Assembly: GCA_016722945.1 (NCBI GenBank)
Contig: JAEQMT010000022.1
Span: 43,681-107,680, forward strand
DNA from: Desulfofustis sp. PB-SRB1
GTDB taxonomy: Bacteria > Desulfobacterota > Desulfobulbia > Desulfobulbales > Desulfocapsaceae
DNA: 64,000 bases
Direction of reading: 5' to 3'
Shown: in pieces, positions 1 to 9,163 of the stretch
How positions within the stretch are numbered: the first letter of the stretch is position 1
How the letters are laid out: each line of letters opens with the position of its first letter
Translations under genes and position numbers: made by a program
The notes under the pieces: model-generated
Told to the model about the DNA's origin: nothing
Seen by the model: only the letters and a program-made list of their open reading frames with translations
Database searches by the model: none

Positions 1-1
1 C

Positions 2-946
2 GAGAAATTGATTCGTGCGGATATCGATAACTGGTCGAAGACCTGCGAGCCCATTCTGGCCGAGATCTGCGCCTATGGACTGCTCTCCGCGGGTAAACGG
101 ATCAGACCTGTTCTTGCCGTGTTGAGTGCGCGTCTGTGCGGCGGTGAACAGCCGTGGCTCTACGCCATGGCGGTGGGGTTTGAGTACCTCCATACCGCCA
201 CCTTGTTTCACGACGATATAATCGACGGCGCCAAGAGCAGGCGAGGGCAGATCCCGGTGGCGGGCAAATATGGGGTCAATGCGACGATCCTTGCCGGCGA
301 CTACCTGCATACCGTTGCCATTGCCCATATCAGTAAGTATTGCGGGGACGCCGGTGTTACCGCCTTGAGCCGGGCCACCAGGGCGATGGTGAGTGGTGAA
401 TTTACTCAGCAGCGTCTGATTGGTGATATCGACCAGAGTGAAGCGGACTATTTTTCCGTTATCACCGCAAAGACCGCCGTTCTGCTCGGCGCCTCCTGCG
501 AAATCGGAGCATTGGCGGCCGGGGCGACGGCCAAAAAGAGTGAGGCCCTGTACCGCTATGGGCTGACCCTTGGCCGCGCCTATCAGATTATCGACGATAT
601 TCTCGATTATATCGGTACCTCGGGTAAAACCGGCAAGGTTGTCGGCAACGACCTGGCCGAGGGCAAAATAACCCTGCCCCTGCTCCGCGCCTACCAGCGG
701 GCAAACCGGCATGATAAAGACAAGCTGCGTGGTATTGTCGCCAGTCCGGATCGTCGTCGCCGCGACTTTGCGGAGGTGGTTCGGATACTCAACGATTATG
801 ACGGTTTTGGTGCGGCGCGGCAGGCTGCTGCGCGTGAGGTGGACAGGGCCAGAGCGGCCCTGCGTGAATGTGAAGTGGGCGCCGATAGTGAGAGCCTCGC
901 CATGCTTACCGAACTGTGTGAGTTTATCCTCACCAGACAGAAATAG
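2..946 (+). CDS. Polyprenyl diphosphate synthase (5' end cut by window)
   Basis: Trans-type prenyltransferase that extends allylic diphosphates with isopentenyl diphosphate, making the side chain of quinones or a carotenoid precursor. Both aspartate-rich motifs are visible: DDIID after LFH near residue 70, and DDILDYIG near residue 198, with the GKRIRP substrate-binding motif near the N-terminus. The reading frame is open to the window edge and the first in-frame start-like codon is TTG at 8, so the true start probably lies upstream. The HTATLFHDD context resembles long-chain (IspB-type) enzymes more than short-chain GGPP synthases. It could still feed the carotenoid genes 3.5 kb downstream, but that is inference. 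The stop is TAG. Confidence 0.9.
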   Translation, partial: EKLIRADIDNWSKTCEPILAEICAYGLLSAGKRIRPVLAVLSARLCGGEQPWLYAMAVGFEYLHTATLFHDDIIDGAKSRRGQIPVAGKYGVNATILAGDYLHTVAIAHISKYCGDAGVTALSRATRAMVSGEFTQQRLIGDIDQSEADYFSVITAKTAVLLGASCEIGALAAGATAKKSEALYRYGLTLGRAYQIIDDILDYIGTSGKTGKVVGNDLAEGKITLPLLRAYQRANRHDKDKLRGIVASPDRRRRDFAEVVRILNDYDGFGAARQAAAREVDRARAALRECEVGADSESLAMLTELCEFILTRQK

Positions 947-953
947 CATAATT

Positions 954-1157
954 ATGGCGGCGCGTTCACAAATCAGAAAAAAAGGTCCGACTCAGACGCG
1001 GCGGTCCCGGCCTGCAAAGAAGAAGCAAACTGGCATATTTACTCCTTCCCGATCCCTATTGGTAAAACTTCTTTGGGCATTTCTGCTCACCGTGCTACTG
1101 GCCGGGTCGCTGACGGCACTGGTCTATGTAATTTTCTTCCGAGTGGTTGTTGCATAA
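954..1157 (+). CDS. Small basic single-pass membrane protein
   Basis: A 67-residue protein starting at an ATG seven bases after the prenyl synthase stop codon. The first ~38 residues are rich in Lys and Arg (for example RKKGPTQTRRSRPAKKK). They are followed by one hydrophobic segment (about residues 38-64) that ends the protein, giving a likely N-in tail-anchored topology. The close spacing suggests co-transcription with the prenyl synthase. No family is recognised. A longer reading frame extends upstream inside the synthase gene, but the ATG at 954 is the natural start. Confidence 0.5.
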   Translation: MAARSQIRKKGPTQTRRSRPAKKKQTGIFTPSRSLLVKLLWAFLLTVLLAGSLTALVYVIFFRVVVA

Positions 1158-1227
1158 GCTGTCCCCGAAGTAGTTACCGGGATATTGGCCCTTGCGCTAA
1201 CTGCGTCAATGGCGTATATTTGTGTTG

Positions 1228-1542
1228 ATGAAGTTTATCGAGACCCCACTATTTACCAAGATACTCCTCGGTTTAATGGAGGATGATGAATACAAGTCGC
1301 TGCAAGTTGCCTTGCTGCTGAGGCCTGAACAGGGTGTTATTATAACAAAATCCGGTGGTCTTAGAAAAATCCGCTGGGCGGCAAGAGGAACAGGAAAGCG
1401 AGGTGGTCTTAGGGTTATTTATTATTGGGACAAGAAAACGGAGTCTTTTTATATGCTTTATGTGTATCCAAAAAGTAAAAAGGATGACCTGACTCCGGAT
1501 CAGCTCCGTATCTTGAGTCAATTGGTGAAAGAGGAGCTGTAA
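1228..1542 (+). CDS. RelE/HigB-type toxin
   Basis: A protein of about 104 residues resembling RelE-superfamily mRNA interferases of the HigB-2 kind: an N-terminal helix (TPLFTKILLGLMEDDEY), a central GGLRKIRWAARGTGKRGGLRV strand region and a basic C-terminal strand (LYVYPKSKKDDL). The ATG at 1228 is preferred over the GTG (1222) and TTG (1225) just before it. It overlaps the next gene by one base (TAATG), as expected for a toxin-first type II module. The toxin role is inferred from the family and from its partner. Confidence 0.8.
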   Translation: MKFIETPLFTKILLGLMEDDEYKSLQVALLLRPEQGVIITKSGGLRKIRWAARGTGKRGGLRVIYYWDKKTESFYMLYVYPKSKKDDLTPDQLRILSQLVKEEL

Positions 1543-1832
1543 TGAAAGAGCAAGACTTCAACAATCTACTTAAAAGCGTTAAGCAGGCCGGCAGGATTCG
1601 GCGCGGTGAGATAAAGGCGAGTCGGGTGCATGAGTTTGCCGCAACTGATGTAAAAGCAATTCGGAGTCAACTTGGTAAGTCTCAGTCTGAGTTTGCCATG
1701 ATGATTGGGGTGAGTGTATCGACCCTGCAAAATTGGGAACAGGGGCGCCGCTCTCCAGAAGGCCCGGCAAGAGCACTTTTGAAAATAGCCGCTATAAATC
1801 CTAAAGCGGTGGAGGATGCCCTTTCCGCCTGA
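1542..1832 (+). CDS. HigA-type antitoxin, XRE-family HTH
   Basis: A 96-residue helix-turn-helix protein. The HTH spans about residues 38-75 (IRSQLGKSQSEFAMMIGVSVSTLQNWEQGRRSP) with the typical WEQGRRSP turn of HigA antitoxins cognate to HigB-2 toxins. It overlaps the upstream toxin by one base. Its expected role is to neutralise the toxin and repress the shared promoter. No clear palindromic operator was found in the 70 bp upstream of the toxin. Confidence 0.85.
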   Translation: MKEQDFNNLLKSVKQAGRIRRGEIKASRVHEFAATDVKAIRSQLGKSQSEFAMMIGVSVSTLQNWEQGRRSPEGPARALLKIAAINPKAVEDALSA

Positions 1833-1840
1833 TTTCTCAG

Positions 1841-2311
1841 CTATTTCTCCATGGCCGACACGCCGGTGCGGGCAATCTCAATGATGTTCTCCCTGCCGAT
1901 TTCATCTAAGAAACCGTCGATGTGGCCGGTGGCGCCGGCCACCTGAAGGATGTGCATATCCTCACTTTTCTTGTCCAGGACCTCGAAGTTGTAGCGGTGG
2001 TGAAACTCGTCCAGACGGGCCGCCTCGATTTCCAGCTTGACGATGGCCACCTCGCGCCAATAGCTGTTGTTGGTGTCGAGCTCTTTAACCGAGATCACTT
2101 CAACGAGCTTGGCAAGCTGCTTCATCACCTGCTCCACCTTGCGCGGATCGTCCTCTTTCAGGGTGATGGTCATTCGGCTGATCCCCTTGATTCTGGAGCT
2201 GCAGACGGTCAGCGTATCGACGTTGTACATCTTCCGGCGGATGAGCATCGATACCTTGTTGAGGACGCCGGGGCGATCCAGCATGAAGGCCAGCAGAGTT
2301 CGCCGTTTCAT
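1841..2311 (-). CDS. ilvH: Acetolactate synthase small (regulatory) subunit
   Basis: A 156-residue ACT-domain protein. The N-terminal ACT motif (LLAFMLDRPGVLNKVSMLI) binds the feedback inhibitor valine in this family, and the C-terminal half (VAIVKLEIEAARLDEFH) is the ALS_ss_C domain. It regulates the large subunit encoded immediately upstream. Its ATG overlaps the ilvB stop by four bases (ATGA), so the two are translationally coupled. Length is normal for IlvH/IlvN. It ends nine bases from the convergent antitoxin gene. Confidence 0.95.
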   Translation of the reverse strand: MKRRTLLAFMLDRPGVLNKVSMLIRRKMYNVDTLTVCSSRIKGISRMTITLKEDDPRKVEQVMKQLAKLVEVISVKELDTNNSYWREVAIVKLEIEAARLDEFHHRYNFEVLDKKSEDMHILQVAGATGHIDGFLDEIGRENIIEIARTGVSAMEK

Positions 2312-4077
2312 GATGCACCTCCCTGATCTGCTTCGTCAGTGTCCGGACTGTTCATGGAAAATGAGGTGATCATATCGTTAAAACCACCGCCGGCCGGGAT
2401 CATCGGTAAAATAAATTCATTAGGTTCGCAGACAAATTCGACGACGATGGCGCCGGTATGCGCTATCGCCGCTTCCAGCGCCGGCTTGACATCTTCAAGC
2501 TTTTCTACCTTCAGATAGGTGATGCCGTAGGCCTCGGCAATGAGACCGAAGTTGGGGCTCCGCATCGGGGTGCCGGCGTAGCGCTCGTCAAAGAAAAAGG
2601 TCTGCCACTGTCGCACCATGCCCAGGTGACCGTTGTTGAGTATCAGTATCTTGATGTCGATACCGTACTCCATGACGGTGCCCAGTTCCTGTATATTCAT
2701 CTGGAACCCACCATCGCCGCTGATCGACCAGACCCGCTCATTCGGGCGTGCCAGCTTCACGCCGATGGCCATGGGCAGGGACGCTCCCATGGTGCCGGCA
2801 CCGCCGGAGGCAAACCAGCTGTTCTCGGTCTGATAATTGTAGAACCGTGCCGCCATCATTTGATGCTGACCCACGTCGGGAACAATCAGATCGCGCCCGC
2901 CGGTGAGCTCTGAGAGCTGGTGAACGATAGACTTCATCAGAAGCTTGCCACCGCTGCCGGTGCCCCGGCTGATTTCCTCTTCCAGATCCGCCGCCATCAC
3001 GGTGCGGAACTCCTCGATCATGGAGAACCATCGCCGCCGTGGCTTATAGGTGAGCATCGGCTCATCCAGCAGGGCCTCCAGGGTGCGGGCCACATCGGCG
3101 TTGATGGCGACGCTGGTGGCCACGTTTTTGTTAATCTCGGAGGAGTCGATCTCCACATGGATAACGTCGGCGTTTTTCGCGTATTCGTTGAGTTTACCGG
3201 TTACCCGGTCATCAAAGCGCATCCCCAGGGCAATCAGCAGATCCGCCTCCATGATGGCACGATTGGACTCGACGGTGCCGTGCATGCCCATCATCCCCAG
3301 ACTTAAGGGATGATCCAGGGGCAGGGCGGAAAGCCCATGCAGGGTGAAGGCAATTGGGATGTTCATTTTCTCGGCAAATTTGCGCAGCAGGGCGCCGGCG
3401 TTGGCGTTGATGACCCCATGCCCGCAGAACAAAAGCGGGCGTTCGCTGCGATTGATCAGGTCGGCGGCACGCTTGATGGCATCTGTTTCCGGGTTCGGAC
3501 TGTACAAAAAACCGGGAAGCTGCGGGGTGAAGTTCTCGGCCGCAAATTCATAGTCGGCGGGGGTCTCGTTGTTCTGGATATCTTTCGGGATATCGATCAG
3601 CACCGGTCCGCCCCGACCGGTTTTGGCCACGTAGAAGGCCTCGTGGACGGTAGATTCGACCTCTTCGGGGGATAGCGGCATGTAGGTCTGTTTACAGATG
3701 GGCATCATGACCCCCACCACATCGCTCTCCTGAAAGGCATCGGTGGCAATCACCCCGGTGGCAACCTGACCGGTGATCGCCAGCATGGCCACCGAATCCA
3801 TGTGGGCGTCGGCAATCCCGGTTACCAGATTCATCGCCCCCGGCCCGGAGGTGGAAAGACACACTCCCAGCTCAGGTCTATCGGTTGAGAGCGCTCCCCG
3901 GGTCAGTCCCTGGGCCATAAAGGCGGCCCCCTGCTCGTGGCGGGCCATGAGAAAGGTCATATCATCAAATCTTTCGATTTCATCAAAAATTGGCATGATC
4001 GCCCCGCCGGTGTAACCGAAGAGATAGCGAACGCCTAAGTCTTTCAGGGCACGAAGCACAAGAGTCTTGCCGGTCAT
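2308..4077 (-). CDS. ilvB: Acetolactate synthase large subunit
   Basis: A 589-residue ThDP-dependent enzyme condensing two pyruvates, or pyruvate and 2-oxobutyrate, the first common step of Val/Leu/Ile synthesis. Visible features are an N-terminal PYR domain with the conserved glutamate in MARHEQGAAFMAQG, a central FAD-binding-type domain, and the C-terminal ThDP motif GDGGFQMNIQEL...NNGHLGM. An AGGAA ribosome-binding site lies six bases before the ATG. The gene forms an operon with ilvH. A hairpin plus T-run in the leader may regulate it. Confidence 0.95.
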   Translation of the reverse strand: MTGKTLVLRALKDLGVRYLFGYTGGAIMPIFDEIERFDDMTFLMARHEQGAAFMAQGLTRGALSTDRPELGVCLSTSGPGAMNLVTGIADAHMDSVAMLAITGQVATGVIATDAFQESDVVGVMMPICKQTYMPLSPEEVESTVHEAFYVAKTGRGGPVLIDIPKDIQNNETPADYEFAAENFTPQLPGFLYSPNPETDAIKRAADLINRSERPLLFCGHGVINANAGALLRKFAEKMNIPIAFTLHGLSALPLDHPLSLGMMGMHGTVESNRAIMEADLLIALGMRFDDRVTGKLNEYAKNADVIHVEIDSSEINKNVATSVAINADVARTLEALLDEPMLTYKPRRRWFSMIEEFRTVMAADLEEEISRGTGSGGKLLMKSIVHQLSELTGGRDLIVPDVGQHQMMAARFYNYQTENSWFASGGAGTMGASLPMAIGVKLARPNERVWSISGDGGFQMNIQELGTVMEYGIDIKILILNNGHLGMVRQWQTFFFDERYAGTPMRSPNFGLIAEAYGITYLKVEKLEDVKPALEAAIAHTGAIVVEFVCEPNEFILPMIPAGGGFNDMITSFSMNSPDTDEADQGGAS

Positions 4078-4101
4078 AAATGGTTCCTGGTCTGTAGTAT
4101 T

Positions 4102-4154
4102 AAAAAAAACGTCCTAGATCTACACGAAAAGATTGGAAAACACTAATCTTTTCG
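4102..4154 (-). promoter_or_regulatory. Stem-loop with T-run in the ilvB leader (candidate attenuator)
   Basis: On the minus strand, 25 bases before ilvB, a perfect 10-bp inverted repeat (CGAAAAGATT, at 4125-4134 and 4145-4154) with a 10-base loop is followed 15 bases later by eight Ts (4102-4109). This resembles a transcription attenuator or a leader terminator. The stem is AT-rich and the T-run is not directly adjacent, so this is tentative. No leader peptide rich in Val/Leu/Ile was identified. The whole gene-free stretch 4078-4465 also has to hold the divergent promoters of ilvB and crtI. Confidence 0.35.
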
Positions 4155-4465
4155 TCTTACTATCGATCCCTCACCATTAGTTATTCGTGCTGAAAGTGCA
4201 AGCTGCGGTGAAAGATCAGACCTATTTCTTGGCAAAAGGGTTCACCCAACAATTTCCCCGCCATTCTATTGTCTCCCGCAACCACCGTGGCTCCATGGGG
4301 AATTATGGTGATTACTATAGTAAATAGGTAGATATTCGCAGTGCGGTAAGACAGAGACCGTATCTGTATTGCCATTTGGTGCACGGAAAACGAACTTGCC
4401 GCGGTTGGCTGAATGATCAGGGGTGCATGTCCAGGCGAGCATGAACCCTTATATTGTTAGTATTT

Positions 4466-5929
4466 ATGGCAAAAATTGGTGTCATAGGCGGCGGTTTCGG
4501 TGGGATTGCGGCGGCCCTGCGAATGCGAGGCAAAGGCCACGAGGTGGTGCTGTTTGATCGCTGCAGCCGTCTGGGGGGAAGGGCCCAGGTGTTCAGTCGT
4601 GATGGGTACCGTTTTGATGCCGGGCCAACGGTAATCACGGCGCCGTTTCTACTTGAAGAACTGTTTGCGCTCTTTAGCAAACGTATGACCGATTACCTGG
4701 ATATGGTTCCACTTGATCCATGGTATCGCTTCGTCTTTTCCGATGGAGAGGTCTTCGACTACGGTGGCACGGTTGATGATACTCTGGCCCGGATCGCCCG
4801 CATATCTCCCCAGGATGTAGCGGGGTATAAAGGGTTGCTGGAGGAATCCCGGCGCATTTTTACGGTGGGGTTCGAACAACTCGCCGACCAGCCGTTTCAT
4901 CGGCTGAGCACGATGATTGGGCAGATTCCGGCAATGATCAGGCTCGGCAGCTACCGTTCCATGTATAGCTTGGTCTGTCGTCATCTGGTGGATGATCGGC
5001 TCAGGCAGGCCTTTTCGATTCAGCCGCTGCTGGTTGGCGGCAACCCGCTAGATACGACCTGTATTTACGGACTTATCCACTATCTCGAACGCAAGTGGGG
5101 GATCCACTTCGTGATGGGGGGAACCGGCGCCCTGATCGACGCTCTGGCTGCATTGATGAGAGAAGAAGGGATTGAGCTTTGTCTTGATACCACCATCACC
5201 TCCATACAAACCTCGGCCGGAAGGGTTCATGGGGTCATCACCGACAACGACACCAGGGTAAAGCTCGATGCGGTGATCGCCGATGTCGATCCCGTCCAAC
5301 TCTACCGCGACCTTATACCCACTCGTGAACAGACTCTCATGGTGAGGATGAAGCGGCGCTTTGCCACCTCGTCCATGGGGCTCTTTGTGCTCTATTTTGG
5401 TTCGAGCCGAACCTATCCGGATGTCTGCCATCATACGATTGTACTTGGCCCACGCTTTGCGGGGCTGCTCGAAGACATATTCTCCCGGAAGGTACTGCCG
5501 GATGATTTTTCTCTCTATCTTCATCGCCCGACGGCTACCGACCCCTGTTTTGCACCGGCTGGTCACGACTCATTTTATGCGCTGGTTCCCGTCCCCAATC
5601 TCAGTGCCGATATCAACTGGCAGCAGCAGGCTGAACCATTTGCTGATCGGATTGTCTCGGTTCTCGATGCCACGGTGCTGCCCGGGTTGAGAGAAAGCAT
5701 ACGGTGCCGGTTCCAGATGACCCCGGCGGATTTTCAGACGCGCTACCTCAGCACCCTGGGAAGCGGGTTTTCTATTGCACCGTTGCTGCACCAATCGGCC
5801 TGGTTACGGTTTCATAACCGTGGTGAGGGGGTGAACAATCTCTACCTGGTGGGGGCCGGCACGCATCCCGGCGCGGGATTGCCCGGGGTGCTCTGTTCCG
5901 CGAAAGTCGTGGAAAAACTCATAGATTAG
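4466..5929 (+). CDS. crtI: Phytoene desaturase
   Basis: A 487-residue flavoprotein that converts phytoene to lycopene. It has the N-terminal dinucleotide-binding motif IGVIGGGFGGIAAALRM with the family signature FDRCSRLGGRA and FDAGPTVI, and the C-terminal CrtI signature (GAGTHPGAGLPGVLCSAKVV). The ATG at 4466, just before AKIGVIGGG, is chosen over the upstream TTG at 4454. It is first in the crtI-crtB-crtY-blh run, nine bases before crtB. The stop is TAG. Confidence 0.95.
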   Translation: MAKIGVIGGGFGGIAAALRMRGKGHEVVLFDRCSRLGGRAQVFSRDGYRFDAGPTVITAPFLLEELFALFSKRMTDYLDMVPLDPWYRFVFSDGEVFDYGGTVDDTLARIARISPQDVAGYKGLLEESRRIFTVGFEQLADQPFHRLSTMIGQIPAMIRLGSYRSMYSLVCRHLVDDRLRQAFSIQPLLVGGNPLDTTCIYGLIHYLERKWGIHFVMGGTGALIDALAALMREEGIELCLDTTITSIQTSAGRVHGVITDNDTRVKLDAVIADVDPVQLYRDLIPTREQTLMVRMKRRFATSSMGLFVLYFGSSRTYPDVCHHTIVLGPRFAGLLEDIFSRKVLPDDFSLYLHRPTATDPCFAPAGHDSFYALVPVPNLSADINWQQQAEPFADRIVSVLDATVLPGLRESIRCRFQMTPADFQTRYLSTLGSGFSIAPLLHQSAWLRFHNRGEGVNNLYLVGAGTHPGAGLPGVLCSAKVVEKLID

Positions 5930-5938
5930 AAAATATCA

Positions 5939-6835
5939 ATGGATGAAGGATCAGCCGTTGAGGTTCTGCAAAGACATGGCAAAACCTTCCGCTATGCCCA
6001 GCGTTTACTCGGCAGGCGGCGCGGTGGTGCGATCGCCCGGCTGTATCGTTTCTGTCGCTATATCGACGATCTGGCCGATGAGCATGGCGATGTGGAAGTA
6101 TCCCGGCGTAAGTTGGGTTCTCTTCTGGATGAACTCGACAACCGTTCCGCCCACGACTCTATTGTGCGGGATTTTCTTGTCCTGGCCGATCAGTGGGGGC
6201 TCGATCTGCGCCGTGGCAAAGAACTGGTAAGGGGGGTGATGGGTGATCTGGATACGGTAACGATTGCAGACGAACCCGAACTGATGCGCTATTGTTTTCA
6301 TGTGGCCGGAACCGTTGGACTGATGATGTGCCCGCTACTCGGAGCGGCACCTTCGGGCATGCCGTTTGCGGTGGATCTCGGCATCGGCATGCAGCTCACC
6401 AATATTGCCCGTGACATACATGCCGATGCCGTGCAGCAAAGGCGCTATCTGCCTGGCCAGTGGGTAAAAGAAATCAGTGCCGAAAAGATAGTGAGCGCCG
6501 GCGCAAAGGAACGGATTCTGGTTATAGATGGTATCAGGCGTCTGCTCGATCTAGCTGAGGTGTATTATGCAAGCGGTATGAACGGCCTTGTATATTTGCC
6601 GCTGCGCAGCCGGATCAGCATCGCGGTGGCGGCCACTACCTATCGTGAGATTGGGGTGAAATTGCGCAGGCACGGGTGTAAGTGGTGGCAGGGCCGCGTC
6701 TCGACCACCGGGCTGGAGAAGACACGGCTGGCTGCCATCACCGCATGTTCTCAGGTGCTTCTTCTGCACCGCCCACCACCAGTTCATGACCGGAGTTTGC
6801 ATCGGTATATCGATGATCTTGTCAACCCTTCCTGA
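5939..6835 (+). CDS. crtB: Phytoene synthase
   Basis: A 298-residue squalene/phytoene synthase condensing two geranylgeranyl diphosphates head-to-head. Both Mg2+-binding aspartate motifs are seen: RYIDDLADEHGD at about residues 40-51 and NIARDIHADA at about 155-164. Length is normal. It sits between crtI and crtY. No dedicated GGPP synthase is present in the window, so the substrate must come from the partial prenyl synthase at the left edge or from elsewhere. Confidence 0.95.
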   Translation: MDEGSAVEVLQRHGKTFRYAQRLLGRRRGGAIARLYRFCRYIDDLADEHGDVEVSRRKLGSLLDELDNRSAHDSIVRDFLVLADQWGLDLRRGKELVRGVMGDLDTVTIADEPELMRYCFHVAGTVGLMMCPLLGAAPSGMPFAVDLGIGMQLTNIARDIHADAVQQRRYLPGQWVKEISAEKIVSAGAKERILVIDGIRRLLDLAEVYYASGMNGLVYLPLRSRISIAVAATTYREIGVKLRRHGCKWWQGRVSTTGLEKTRLAAITACSQVLLLHRPPPVHDRSLHRYIDDLVNPS

Positions 6836-6857
6836 ACAGCTGGCCGAGTTGGCCGGA

Positions 6858-8045
6858 ATGCACACCGATGTTGCCGTTGTTGGCGGTGGCTCTGCCGGGC
6901 TTGCCCTGGCTTATCACTGTATTACCGACGAAGCGGGCGTGCCAGTCACCATTCTTGAGGAGCGGCCAAAATATGAAAATGACCGTACCTGGTGTTTTTG
7001 GGATTTTGCCGAAATTACCGGCGAACTCCAGGGGCTGATCCGCCATCGCTGGCACCGCTGGCTATTTTCAGGAGGGGGTGAACACGTGATCCATCACAGT
7101 CACGCCCATCCCTATTGTGCCATTGCCGCCGGTGATTTCTACCAGATGGTGAGGCAGCGCATCCTGGCAAGCGATTCCGTGCATCTTGTTACCGGCTGCC
7201 GGGTGGATGCCATCACCCGGTACGAGAACGGCGGCTTCGTCATCCAGACAGAACGGGGAACGCTGCGTTGTCGGCGGGTTATCGATACGAGGCCGCCATA
7301 TCCCGAATACCTTGTGGGGATGACCGATGCAACCGCCCGGCAGATACCCGAGAAACTGGCCGGTACCCCCATATTTCAGGTGTTTTTGGGATATGAGGTG
7401 GAAACTGAGAGGCCCTGTTTCGATCCCACCACGGCGTGGTTGATGACCGATATGAAAAGCGACGGGGATGGGCTAAGATTCGTCTATATGCTGCCCTACA
7501 CAAAAACCTCGGCACTGATTGAATACACGCTGTTCTCAACGAAATTCATGGTACCGGTGCAGCTCCATGACGCCTGTGCTCAGGCAGTGTCTGAGCTCTG
7601 CGGCACTGGTGGGTATACGGTGGTGCGAAGGGAGGGGGCGGTATTGCCCATGGGATTGTTGCTAAAGCCCGGGCACGGGAACCATTGGCTGCAAGCGGGT
7701 ATCGGCGGCGGCGCCCTGCGAGCCTCCACGGGTTATGCCTTTATTCGTACCCAGCGATGGGCGGCGGCCTGTGCCGCGGCCCTGGGCGCCGGCCGGCCGG
7801 CTTTGCCGCACCATGAAGATGGGAGGATTATGCACTATCTCGACCAGCTATTCCTGGATGTTTTGTCGGTCAAGCCGGGTCGTGCAAGGCAGATGTTTAT
7901 GGGTATGGCTCAAAACCTGCCGGCCGACTGTTTTGCCCGTTTCATGATGGAACAGAGCACCTGGCGCGACTATCCGCGAGTGATCCGGGCGATGCCGGCA
8001 CAACCCTTTATCACCCGCTTTCTGGCACGGCTTGTGGGGAGGTGA
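6858..8045 (+). CDS. crtY: Lycopene beta-cyclase
   Basis: A CrtY-type cyclase turning lycopene into beta-carotene. It has an N-terminal FAD motif (VAVVGGGSAGLALAYH), the TWCFWDF signature, and a mid-protein GHGNHWLQAGIGGGALRASTGYAF segment resembling the cyclase motif of CrtY proteins. The ATG at 6858 places the nucleotide-binding motif at residue 5 and gives 395 residues, the usual size. An in-frame start at 6786 would overlap crtB by 50 bases. It is followed after one base by blh. Confidence 0.9.
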   Translation: MHTDVAVVGGGSAGLALAYHCITDEAGVPVTILEERPKYENDRTWCFWDFAEITGELQGLIRHRWHRWLFSGGGEHVIHHSHAHPYCAIAAGDFYQMVRQRILASDSVHLVTGCRVDAITRYENGGFVIQTERGTLRCRRVIDTRPPYPEYLVGMTDATARQIPEKLAGTPIFQVFLGYEVETERPCFDPTTAWLMTDMKSDGDGLRFVYMLPYTKTSALIEYTLFSTKFMVPVQLHDACAQAVSELCGTGGYTVVRREGAVLPMGLLLKPGHGNHWLQAGIGGGALRASTGYAFIRTQRWAAACAAALGAGRPALPHHEDGRIMHYLDQLFLDVLSVKPGRARQMFMGMAQNLPADCFARFMMEQSTWRDYPRVIRAMPAQPFITRFLARLVGR

Positions 8046-8046
8046 G

Positions 8047-8949
8047 GTGAGGCGAAGCTTTTGCAAAACACGGTTTAATCGTAACACCATTACCCTGGTG
8101 TACAGTGCGGTTTCGCTGCTGGTCATCGGCGCGCTGGTGAGCGCTGAACCACTGCCAAGCCAGGTGCAGCTAATTGGTATTGTCCTGCTCATTGCGGTTT
8201 GTGGGTTACCACATGGCGCCCTTGATGCGGAAATTGGTACCTTCCTTGACTTGACCCACACCATAAGAGGCGCGTTCTTGTTTTTTATGGGGTACGTCCT
8301 GCTTGCCCTCAGTGGTATCGCATTATGGTTGTGGCTACCGCCCCTGGCACTTTCCCTGTTTCTGGTAATTTCCATCTTTCATTTCTCAGATGACTGGCAG
8401 AGCAGACTTGGCCGACCCATGAGTGTGGCTCTGGCCGTTGCGGTAGTGGGGCTTCCGGCCATCGGCCAGCCTGATGCGGTTGCCCAGATATTGACCTGGC
8501 TGTTCATTCCCGCCCCTCTGGCTCCGATGTTTGTTACCATCCTGGCCTTTGGCGCCGGTATCGGACTGCTGCTTGTTGTCGGTACCGTGATGGTGTCGCA
8601 CCGGGGGCGCTGGCCGGTGATCGTGGAAGTTAGCCTGCTCAGCATCAGCGCCCTGGTCATGTCGCCGGTGCTCTATTTCGCCCTTTATTTCTGCCTGATT
8701 CATGCACAGCGGCACATGCTTGATTGCTCCCGGCTCCTTGATCTCTCACTGGCGCAGTGCTATCTCAAATCGCTGCCCATACTGTTTCTAACCGTGTTAT
8801 GTGGTGGTGCGAGTTATTGGCTATTTGCCTCCGCGGGGCTTTCCACCAATCTCATTCGCTGGCTGTTCATCGGACTCTTTGCCCTGACTCTGCCGCATAT
8901 GGCATTGATCACCTACTGGAACAGGCGCCGCGGTTCTGATCACCGGTAA
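8047..8949 (+). CDS. blh: Brp/Blh-type beta-carotene 15,15'-dioxygenase
   Basis: A polytopic membrane enzyme that cleaves beta-carotene to two retinals with O2. Family histidine motifs are visible: CGLPHGALDAE near residue 56, IFHFSDDW near 112, CLIHAQRH near 210 and TLPHMALI near the C-terminus. These histidines are the expected iron ligands. The GTG start at 8047 is chosen because it follows a GGGGAGG ribosome-binding site by four bases and begins one base after the crtY stop. A TTG at 8032 is the alternative. Its presence between crtY and a rhodopsin gene gives a complete route to the retinal chromophore. Confidence 0.9.
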   Translation: MRRSFCKTRFNRNTITLVYSAVSLLVIGALVSAEPLPSQVQLIGIVLLIAVCGLPHGALDAEIGTFLDLTHTIRGAFLFFMGYVLLALSGIALWLWLPPLALSLFLVISIFHFSDDWQSRLGRPMSVALAVAVVGLPAIGQPDAVAQILTWLFIPAPLAPMFVTILAFGAGIGLLLVVGTVMVSHRGRWPVIVEVSLLSISALVMSPVLYFALYFCLIHAQRHMLDCSRLLDLSLAQCYLKSLPILFLTVLCGGASYWLFASAGLSTNLIRWLFIGLFALTLPHMALITYWNRRRGSDHR

Positions 8950-9163
8950 ACTGCGGGGAATTAAGGATCCGCGCATGCAGCGGCGCCATGTCCAAAGCGC
9001 CTGAATTTTAGGCCATACCTTGAATTTTGTGATGCTGGTATTAATTGTAAGATAGGATATTAGAGCATTAGTCTCGTGCAATTTAGCTTGCAGCGAGCTA
9101 CTGGTTTAACATGCATGATATCTCAAATCTTACTTATCTCAGCTCATCATACAGGGAGATGAT

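Noticed and set aside
4181..4384. 67-residue minus-strand reading frame upstream of ilvB
   Set aside because: No ribosome-binding site, no recognisable motif, and it covers the probable promoter region of ilvB and crtI.
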